Below, in pieces: positions 6,677 to 12,886 of a stretch of 20,618 nt of DNA. The stretch is taken from NCBI GenBank assembly GCA_905198755.1, contig CAJKDR010000007.1:1-20618 (forward strand), read 5' to 3'. This stretch comes from an uncultured Clostridiaceae bacterium (lineage in GTDB: Bacteria; Bacillota; Clostridia; TANB77; CAG-508). A model generated the notes under the pieces. The model was not told the DNA's origin. It saw nothing but the letters and a program-made list of their open reading frames with translations, and ran no database searches. The position numbers and the translations under genes were made by a program. Position 1 is the stretch's first letter. Each line of letters starts with the position of its first letter.

Positions 6677-8603
6677 ATTTACATGTATCTCCATAAGTTA
6701 TTGTTTGTGAACTTCCATAAACTGTGTTGTTTATTTTTACTTGTATTGTTGCAGTTCCTGCTCCTGATATTTCTTTTGTTACACTAGATGATTGTGGAGA
6801 AACACTTCCTACATTATAATCTGTTCCATTTACAGAAATCTTTACAGTTACTTTATCTTTTTCTGCTAAATCTGTTCCTTCTAATAGTGATTGAACATCA
6901 ATAACTACTGTTGTTTTTTTATTTTCTTGTAACTTGTTAACTGTTATTGTTATTGTGGCATTCTTCTCCACTTCTGTTCCTGCTTCTAAACTTTGCTTTA
7001 CTACTACTCCATCTTCTTTTGTTGTATCTTCTGTTGTTACTACTGTTTTTAATTTTAGTCCTGCATCTTTTATTGCTGTTTTTGCTTCACTCTCTGTTTT
7101 TCCTGTTAAATTTGGTACAGTAACTTTTTCTGTTCCTTTACTAACTTTAATAGTAATTGATTCTCCAGCGTCTATTTCTTCATTTTCTTTTACACTTTGT
7201 TCTATAACATATCCAGCTTCTACTTTATTACTATATGTCTCTTCTACATTAACTACTAATCCTAAATCTTCTAATTGTTTTGTAGCATCATCTTGTGTCA
7301 ATCCTGTTACTTTTGGTACTTTTACTAAATTTTGTCCTAAACTAACAACAACGCTTATTGTACTTCCTTCTTTTACATTGTAATTTGGCATATAGCCTGG
7401 ATCTTGAGAAATAATGTATCCTGCTGGAACATCTTTATTATATTCTTCCGATTTTTTCTCATATTTTAATTTAGCATCCTCAATTGTTTTTTGAGCTTCT
7501 GTTTGTTCCATTCCAACTACATTTGGTATTTGTACATCTGCTTTTGTTACTAATTTAATAACTAAGTTTGTTATCAAAATTGTAATAACAAATAGTAATA
7601 TTCCACCTAATACAAGTGATAATGCTTTATGATTTTTTATGAATGTTTTTAATTTTCCATCTTCTTTTTTATTTTCATTATTTCTTCTAGATGGTGCTTC
7701 TTCCGATTTATCATATATTGTAGAAATTCTTTGTGTTGGAAAATCTTCTTGTTTTTCTGTAACTACAAAATCCCCATTTGGATTTTTTAATGCCTTACTT
7801 AAGTCTCTTAACATTTCTGTTGCATTTTGATATCTTAAATTCGTATCTTTTTGCATTGCTTTCATAATTATATCATTAACTGCTTTAGGTACATTTGGGT
7901 TTAATTCCATTGGCTCTTTTGGTATTTCTTGCATATGTTTTAAAGCAACAGAAACTGGTGTATCTGCATTAAATGGTACTTGACCTGTTACCATTTCATA
8001 TAGTACCACTCCTAATGAGTATAAGTCTGATTTGGCATCTGTATATCCTCCTCTTGCATGTTCTGGCGAAAAATAATGTACAGATCCAATTGTTGTTCCA
8101 AATGCTGTTATAGTTGAATTTGATACTGCTTTTGCTATCCCAAAGTCTGTAACTTTTGCTATTCCATCTTCTGTTATTATTATGTTGTGTGGTTTAATAT
8201 CTCTATGAATTATGTTGTTCTTATGTGCTGTTTCTAGTGCTGATGCTATTTGTATAGCAACATTGACAGACCATTTCCACGAAAGAGCTCCATCTTCATT
8301 TATTATTTCTTTTAGTGTTTTTCCTTTTATTAATTCCATTACTATATAATGTATATCACCTTCACTACCAACATCATATACTGAAACAATATTAGGATGG
8401 GTTAAACTTGCTGCTGATTGTGCTTCTGTATTAAATCTTTTAACAAATTCTTCATCTGTTGTAAATTCATCTCTTAATACTTTAACAGCTACATATCTAT
8501 TTAGTACATGGCATTTTGCTTTATAAACTGTTGCCATTCCTCCATTTCCTATGTTTTCTAGGATTTCATACCTATTTCCTAATAATCTACCTTCTAAATT
8601 CAT
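6669..8603 (-). CDS. prkC: PASTA-domain membrane Ser/Thr protein kinase (PrkC/Stk type)
   Basis: This is a transmembrane Hanks-type kinase that senses muropeptides or lipid II outside and phosphorylates cell-wall, translation and metabolic targets inside. The preferred start is the ATG at 8603 (644 residues). An in-frame TTG four codons upstream overlaps the GGAGG that serves this ATG. Kinase domain: glycine loop GNGGMATVYK at 19-28, catalytic Lys41, HRDIKPHN at 133-140, DFG at 153-155, then a Thr/Ser-rich activation loop. A juxtamembrane linker leads to one transmembrane helix (about 327-350). Three PASTA repeats follow (about 355-421, 423-489, 490-556), then about 85 extra beta-rich residues with a Ser/Thr/Gly-rich stretch. 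The PP2C gene lies 39 bases upstream, the usual kinase-phosphatase pair. Confidence 0.95.
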   Translation of the reverse strand: MNLEGRLLGNRYEILENIGNGGMATVYKAKCHVLNRYVAVKVLRDEFTTDEEFVKRFNTEAQSAASLTHPNIVSVYDVGSEGDIHYIVMELIKGKTLKEIINEDGALSWKWSVNVAIQIASALETAHKNNIIHRDIKPHNIIITEDGIAKVTDFGIAKAVSNSTITAFGTTIGSVHYFSPEHARGGYTDAKSDLYSLGVVLYEMVTGQVPFNADTPVSVALKHMQEIPKEPMELNPNVPKAVNDIIMKAMQKDTNLRYQNATEMLRDLSKALKNPNGDFVVTEKQEDFPTQRISTIYDKSEEAPSRRNNENKKEDGKLKTFIKNHKALSLVLGGILLFVITILITNLVIKLVTKADVQIPNVVGMEQTEAQKTIEDAKLKYEKKSEEYNKDVPAGYIISQDPGYMPNYNVKEGSTISVVVSLGQNLVKVPKVTGLTQDDATKQLEDLGLVVNVEETYSNKVEAGYVIEQSVKENEEIDAGESITIKVSKGTEKVTVPNLTGKTESEAKTAIKDAGLKLKTVVTTEDTTKEDGVVVKQSLEAGTEVEKNATITITVNKLQENKKTTVVIDVQSLLEGTDLAEKDKVTVKISVNGTDYNVGSVSPQSSSVTKEISGAGTATIQVKINNTVYGSSQTITYGDTCKFE

Positions 8604-8642
8604 AGTAACCTCCAATTTATTTTCTAGATTCTATATTCAAAT

Positions 8643-9374
8643 TTACCTTTTGCTAACAATTACAACTGTTATATTATCTAATCCTCCTGCCTCGTTAGCT
8701 TTTTTTATTAATTCATCACTTGCTTTTTCAACATTATTTTCTATTATTGCAAGCATTTCTTCATCACTTACCATATTTGTTAGCCCGTCTGAAGTTATTA
8801 CTATTACATCATCTTCTAAGAATCCCTTTACAGCTACAATTGGTTCAACAAATGATGTACATCCCAAGGCTTTCATAAGCATATTCTTTTTAGGATGGTG
8901 TTTTGCTTCTTCCTTAGTTATTGTTCCATCTTTTACTAATTTTTGAACATAACTATCATCTACAGTTAATTTTCTTATTATATTTTTTCTTATTCTATAA
9001 ATTCTGCTGTCTCCAATATGACCTATGTATACTCTATCATTATATGCAAGAACTACTTCAATTGTTGTACCCATTCCTTCTAATTCTTGATTTTCTTTTG
9101 ATTTTTCATATACAACCATGTTTGCATATTCTATTGCATTTTTTATAAGTTTTTGTAATTCTTCTTTAGTATGTTCTATCTTAGAAAAGTTATTTTCTAT
9201 ATAATTTTTGGCAGATACTATTGCTAATCTACTTGCTATTTCTCCACCATTATATCCTCCCATACCATCCGCTACTATAAATAATCCAGTGTTTTCACTT
9301 GGCATAGATACATAATAAGAATCTTGATTCATTTCTCTTGCCTTACCAATATCTGATTTAGCAAAAACTTTCAT
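8643..9374 (-). CDS. prpC: PP2C-family Ser/Thr protein phosphatase (PrpC/Stp type)
   Basis: This is a metal-dependent (Mn/Mg) PPM phosphatase of 243 residues that reverses phosphorylation by the PASTA kinase encoded next to it. Motifs in order are NQDSY with Asp18, VADGMGG with Asp36 and the glycines at 37-40, GMGTT at about 100-104, GHIGDSR at 118-124, TSDGLT around Asp196, and GLDNITVV with Asp233. All metal-binding aspartates expected for a bacterial PP2C are present, so it should be active. It is soluble, with no membrane segment. The gene lies 18 bases after rlmN and 39 bases before prkC in one transcription unit. The start ATG has GGAG about 12 bases upstream. The rlmN-prpC-prkC-rsgA-rpe order is conserved with Bacillus. 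Confidence 0.95.
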   Translation of the reverse strand: MKVFAKSDIGKAREMNQDSYYVSMPSENTGLFIVADGMGGYNGGEIASRLAIVSAKNYIENNFSKIEHTKEELQKLIKNAIEYANMVVYEKSKENQELEGMGTTIEVVLAYNDRVYIGHIGDSRIYRIRKNIIRKLTVDDSYVQKLVKDGTITKEEAKHHPKKNMLMKALGCTSFVEPIVAVKGFLEDDVIVITSDGLTNMVSDEEMLAIIENNVEKASDELIKKANEAGGLDNITVVIVSKR

Positions 9375-9392
9375 ATAGATTTTTCTCCTATT

Positions 9393-10412
9393 CTATAAAT
9401 TTTTTCTTCTAAGTTGTCCACAAGCTGCATCAATATCAGAGCCTAATTCTCTTCTTATTGTAGCAGTTATTCCTTTTGAATTTAAATAATCTCTAAACTT
9501 AATTACGTTTTCATTTGTACTTTTTACATATTTACCATTTTCTATTTTGTTTATTGGTATTAGATTAACATGGCATAACATTCCTTTTAATAATTTTACT
9601 AGTTCTTTTGCATCATCTAAGTTATCGTTATTATCTTTAGCTAGTGCATATTCAAAAGAAATTCTTTTATTTGTTTTTCCTATGTAATATCTACATGCTT
9701 TCATTAATTCTTCTATATTATAAGCATTATTTACAGGCATCATTTCACTTCTTTTTTTATCATTTGTTGCATGTAATGATATAGAAAGTGTGAATTGATA
9801 ATCTCTTTCAGCCAGTTCATAAATTTTAGGTACTATTCCGCTTGTTGAGATACTTATATGTCTTGCACCAATATTTAATCCTTTGGAATTATTTATTATT
9901 CCTATAGCATTTAATACATTATCATAATTGTCTAGTGGTTCGCCTATTCCCATGAATACAATATTTGATATTCTAACATTTTCATCTCTTTGTACTGCTA
10001 ATATTTGTTCAACTATTTCTCCACTTGTTAAATTTCTTATAAATTTAATTCCAGTAGAAGCACAGAATTTACATCCCATCTTACAACCAATTTGTGATGA
10101 AACACAAATTGTTCTTCCATGATGATATTCCATCAAAACTGTTTCAATAGCATTTCCATCTAATACGTCAAATAAGTATTTTTTTGTACCATCTGATGAC
10201 TCTTGTTTTTTTAGAATTTTAAAATTATGAAACTCAAATTCATTCTTCAATTTATCTCTTAATTCTAAAGACAAGTTTGTCATGTCATCAAAAGATGTAA
10301 CTTCTGATTCATATATCCATTTAAAAACTTGTTCTGCTCTATAAGGTTTTTCATTAAGCTTAACAAATTCTTCTTTTAGTTCATTTAAATTGTAATCTTT
10401 AATATTTTTCAT
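9393..10412 (-). CDS. rlmN: Dual-specificity 23S rRNA/tRNA adenine C2 methyltransferase
   Basis: This radical-SAM enzyme methylates C2 of A2503 in 23S rRNA (E. coli numbering) and A37 of some tRNAs, affecting peptidyl-transferase fidelity. It has 339 residues. The 4Fe-4S cysteines are Cys110, Cys114 and Cys117 (CKMGCKFC). The two catalytic cysteines match the E. coli pattern: Cys103, seven residues before the first cluster cysteine, and Cys331 in the C-terminal ACGQLRRKNL. The N-terminal YRAEQVFKWIY helix segment (24-34) is also typical. RlmN is favoured over Cfr by its chromosomal context with prpC-prkC and by this motif spacing. It is the first gene of the cluster and has a strong promoter. 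The ATG is preceded by an AAGGA-like site about ten bases upstream. Confidence 0.95.
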   Translation of the reverse strand: MKNIKDYNLNELKEEFVKLNEKPYRAEQVFKWIYESEVTSFDDMTNLSLELRDKLKNEFEFHNFKILKKQESSDGTKKYLFDVLDGNAIETVLMEYHHGRTICVSSQIGCKMGCKFCASTGIKFIRNLTSGEIVEQILAVQRDENVRISNIVFMGIGEPLDNYDNVLNAIGIINNSKGLNIGARHISISTSGIVPKIYELAERDYQFTLSISLHATNDKKRSEMMPVNNAYNIEELMKACRYYIGKTNKRISFEYALAKDNNDNLDDAKELVKLLKGMLCHVNLIPINKIENGKYVKSTNENVIKFRDYLNSKGITATIRRELGSDIDAACGQLRRKNL

Positions 10413-10474
10413 TTATACTATTCCTTATAATAAGTTAGAGCAATTATTCTTCAAATTGCTTTTTCCCTAGATAG

Positions 10475-10503
10475 GTTATACCACAAGATAGCTTTTTTTT
10501 CAA
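10475..10503 (-). promoter_or_regulatory. Sigma-A type promoter for the rlmN-prpC-prkC cluster
   Basis: On the - strand the -35 box is TTGAAA (10498-10503), the spacer is 17 bases, and the -10 box is TATAAC (10475-10480). The start point near 10468 leaves a leader of about 55 bases. That leader contains a small hairpin (AGCAATT...AATTGCT, about 10440-10461) before the rlmN ATG. Confidence 0.8.
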
Positions 10504-10555
10504 TAGCTGTTTGTGATATTTATATATTTGTTTTTTTTGTTTTTTTAATGTATTT

Positions 10556-11434
10556 ATGAGAAATTTAGTTGTTGATGAAAAATATGATAATAAAAAATTA
10601 GTTTATGTCTTGATGTCTTATTTTGACGGGCTTTCTTCTTCTTTAGTTTATAAAGCTCTTAGAAATAAGGATATTAAAGTTAATAATAAGCGTGTTAAAG
10701 ATAATATTACTATTCATTTAGGTGATAATGTTTGTTTATATATTGATGATAAATATTTGTTTAAGAAAATAGAATTTGATATTATTTATGAAGATGATAA
10801 TATTTTAATAATTAACAAGCCACAAGGCATTGAGGTTATTAATAGTTCTTCTTCTATTACATCTTTATTGCAAAATAAATATACTGCTAATCTTGATGAA
10901 GGCTTTCCATACCCTTGCCATAGATTAGATAGAAATACTAGTGGTTTGGTTATATTTGCTAAGAATAAATCTTCCCTTGATATTATAAATTCTAAATTGA
11001 ATAATCATGAGATTAAGAAATTTTATAAATGTACTGTCATTGGTTTATTAGATCCAAAGTCTGATAAACTTGAAGATTATTTATTTAAAGATAGTAAAAA
11101 ATCTATCGTCTATATTAGTCATACACCTAAAATTGGATATAAAAAAATAATAACTTCATATAAAGTTATTGATGAAGATACTAAAAATAATTTATCTACT
11201 TTAGAAGTTGAATTATTTACTGGTAGAACACACCAAATTCGTGCACATCTCGCTTTTATTGGTCATCCTATTCTTGGTGATGGTAAATATGGCAATAATT
11301 CTATTAACAAATTATTTAAGAAGAAATATCAAGAACTATGTGCTTATAAATTAATTTTTAATTTTTCTTCTGATGCAGGTCATCTAAATTATTTAAATAA
11401 AAAAGAATTTGAAATAAAAGTAAGGTCAGAATAA
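10556..11434 (+). CDS. RluA-family pseudouridine synthase with S4 domain
   Basis: This enzyme isomerises uridine to pseudouridine in rRNA or tRNA. It has 292 residues. An N-terminal S4 RNA-binding domain (about 12-65) is followed by the RluA catalytic domain with HRLDRNTSG at 122-130 (catalytic Asp125) and GRTHQIRAH at 223-231. The target (RluB/C/D- or TruC-like) cannot be told. The start is unusual: the ATG at 10556 follows a T-rich stretch with no Shine-Dalgarno sequence, unlike all neighbours. No better in-frame start exists, because the S4 domain begins almost at once. A tiny ORF ATG-TAT-TTA-TGA (10548-10559) overlaps the start codon. The gene lies between two - strand operons and shares a bidirectional terminator with nrnA. 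Confidence 0.9.
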   Translation: MRNLVVDEKYDNKKLVYVLMSYFDGLSSSLVYKALRNKDIKVNNKRVKDNITIHLGDNVCLYIDDKYLFKKIEFDIIYEDDNILIINKPQGIEVINSSSSITSLLQNKYTANLDEGFPYPCHRLDRNTSGLVIFAKNKSSLDIINSKLNNHEIKKFYKCTVIGLLDPKSDKLEDYLFKDSKKSIVYISHTPKIGYKKIITSYKVIDEDTKNNLSTLEVELFTGRTHQIRAHLAFIGHPILGDGKYGNNSINKLFKKKYQELCAYKLIFNFSSDAGHLNYLNKKEFEIKVRSE

Positions 11435-11455
11435 ATTTCGACCTTACTTTTATTT
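11412..11455. terminator. Bidirectional terminator between the RluA-like gene and nrnA
   Basis: A perfect 16-bp inverted repeat (11412-11427 with 11440-11455, loop of 12) has A- and T-rich ends on both strands. The stem contains the last codons of the + strand pseudouridine synthase and of the - strand nrnA gene, and the synthase stop codon lies in the loop. Confidence 0.88.
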
Positions 11456-12403
11456 TATGTATTTTGAAACTTCTTTAACTATTTTTTCTTTAGCTTGTTC
11501 TAATGTTCCATGTATACTACATCCTGATGCTCTCATATGTCCTCCACCATTAAATAATAGTGCTACATCAGATACATTCACATAGTTGTTTGATCTAAGT
11601 GACACTTTGAATCCATCTTCTATTTCTCTAAGGAAAATAGATACTTCAACTCCATCTATATCTCTTCCAACTTCTACTAAACCTTCATGGTCATCTGATA
11701 ATGCATTTACATCCTCCATATCTTTTTTAGTGATATATGTAAATGTAATTTTATCATCACATAAAAATTCCATTCTATTCATTATTATTTTTCTTAGTTC
11801 AAAATTTGCTCTAGTCTTCATTTGTAATGCTTTTTTATATATGTTTGATACATTTACACCTTTAGCTAAAAGTCCAGATGCAAATTCAAATGTTTCTGCT
11901 GATACGCCTTCATATTTAAATCCACCTGTATCTGTTATTATTCCTGTTAACAAACACGTTCCTATATTTTTATCAATTTCAACACCTAAGTGCTCTATTA
12001 CTAATATTAGTATTTGTGCACATGCTGGTGATGTTGGATTTACAAAATTATAATCTGCAAACATATCATTTACTTCATGATGATCTATTTGAATTTTTGT
12101 TTTTGCATTTTCAAAATAACTGCTAAATCCATCTAATCTTTTAATTCCTGTAACATCAACAGATATTGCTAAATCATAAGGTTTCTTACTACCTTCTTTT
12201 TTTACTTTATCTGCAGATGGTAAAAATTCAAAAGTTCTTGGAAATTCCGGTATTACAACATCAACTTCTTTATTCATCTTTTTTAATGTTAAATACATTG
12301 CAAGTGCACTACCAACAGCATCTCCATCTGGATTCTCATGTGTTAATATTACAATATTATTTGCTTTATTTATTTCTTTTTTTATATTATCAATTGTTGT
12401 CAT
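11450..12403 (-). CDS. nrnA: DHH/DHHA1 phosphoesterase: nanoRNase / pAp phosphatase
   Basis: This cytosolic Mn-dependent phosphoesterase degrades 2-5-mer RNAs and dephosphorylates pAp, replacing Orn in Gram-positives. Visible motifs are LTHENPDGDAVGSA (His22, Asp26 and Asp28 in the 317-residue form), a DHH triad at about 107-109, and a C-terminal DHHA1 substrate-binding GGGHMRASG motif at about 286-294. The length is typical. The start is taken as the ATG at 12403, because AAGGA lies 11 bases before it. An in-frame GTG three codons upstream (12412) is only two bases from that site and is less likely. It is the last gene of the rimP-nusA-infB operon, 17 bases after rbfA, a common position in Bacillota. 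A shared terminator ends the operon. Confidence 0.93.
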   Translation of the reverse strand: MTTIDNIKKEINKANNIVILTHENPDGDAVGSALAMYLTLKKMNKEVDVVIPEFPRTFEFLPSADKVKKEGSKKPYDLAISVDVTGIKRLDGFSSYFENAKTKIQIDHHEVNDMFADYNFVNPTSPACAQILILVIEHLGVEIDKNIGTCLLTGIITDTGGFKYEGVSAETFEFASGLLAKGVNVSNIYKKALQMKTRANFELRKIIMNRMEFLCDDKITFTYITKKDMEDVNALSDDHEGLVEVGRDIDGVEVSIFLREIEDGFKVSLRSNNYVNVSDVALLFNGGGHMRASGCSIHGTLEQAKEKIVKEVSKYIK

Positions 12404-12420
12404 ATATTTCACAATCCTTT

Positions 12421-12780
12421 TTAATTATTTTTTTCTGGCATTATTTCTCTTAATATAGAATCAATTCTAGCACCATATTCCATTGAGTCATCTAATTCAA
12501 ATATAATTTCCGGTGTAATTCTTAAATTCATTCTTTTAGCTATTAAGCTTCTGGTTAATCCTGCTGATTTCTTTAATATTGCCAAATCTTTCTTTACATC
12601 TTTTGCATTTAATATACTAACATATACTTTTGCATATTTTAAATCTGGAGTTACTTTAGCTTTAGTAACACTAATTAACCCCTTTAAGTTAGGATCTTTT
12701 ATATCATTCATAATAATATTGCTTACTTGCTTTTTTAATTCTTCATCAACTCTATTAAATCTATTATTATTCTTTTGCAT
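12421..12780 (-). CDS. rbfA: 30S ribosome-binding factor A
   Basis: This KH-fold protein binds the 5' helix region of 16S rRNA in late 30S assembly and cold adaptation. It has 119 residues, the normal length. The N-terminal RFNRVDEELKKQVSNII helix and DIKDPNLKGLISVTKAKVTPDLKYAKVYVS core are characteristic, as is the RITPEIIFELDDSMEYGARID segment near the C-terminus. The start ATG has AAGGAGA eight bases upstream. It lies 106 bases downstream of infB, a larger gap than elsewhere in this operon because a GC-rich hairpin repeat is inserted there. nrnA follows by 17 bases. Confidence 0.95.
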   Translation of the reverse strand: MQKNNNRFNRVDEELKKQVSNIIMNDIKDPNLKGLISVTKAKVTPDLKYAKVYVSILNAKDVKKDLAILKKSAGLTRSLIAKRMNLRITPEIIFELDDSMEYGARIDSILREIMPEKNN

Positions 12781-12808
12781 TGTTATCTCCTTTATTTAAG
12801 TGTTTCTC

Positions 12809-12845
12809 ACGGGTTACTGGCGGACAGGGTCGTCCGCCCCTACAT
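12809..12845. repeat. GC-rich hairpin, likely remnant of a dispersed intergenic repeat
   Basis: A short GC-rich island in an AT-rich gap contains a perfect 7-bp stem (GGCGGAC 12819-12825, GTCCGCC 12832-12838, loop of six). Read on the - strand it begins GTAGGGGCGGAC and ends CGCC followed by AGTAACCCGTG. This GTAGGGGCGG...CCGCC form resembles short palindromic repeats scattered between genes in many gut Bacillota. Only one copy is in the window, so repetition is not shown here. It lies between infB and rbfA inside the operon and has no T-tract, so it is not a normal terminator. Confidence 0.55.
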
Positions 12846-12886
12846 ATAATAATTTCATAACGCTAAATCAATTATCTCTCAAATAG

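Noticed and set aside
8604..8615. Upstream TTG start for prkC
   Set aside because: The TTG and following codons form the GGAGG ribosome binding site for the ATG at 8603, which gives a family-like N-terminus.
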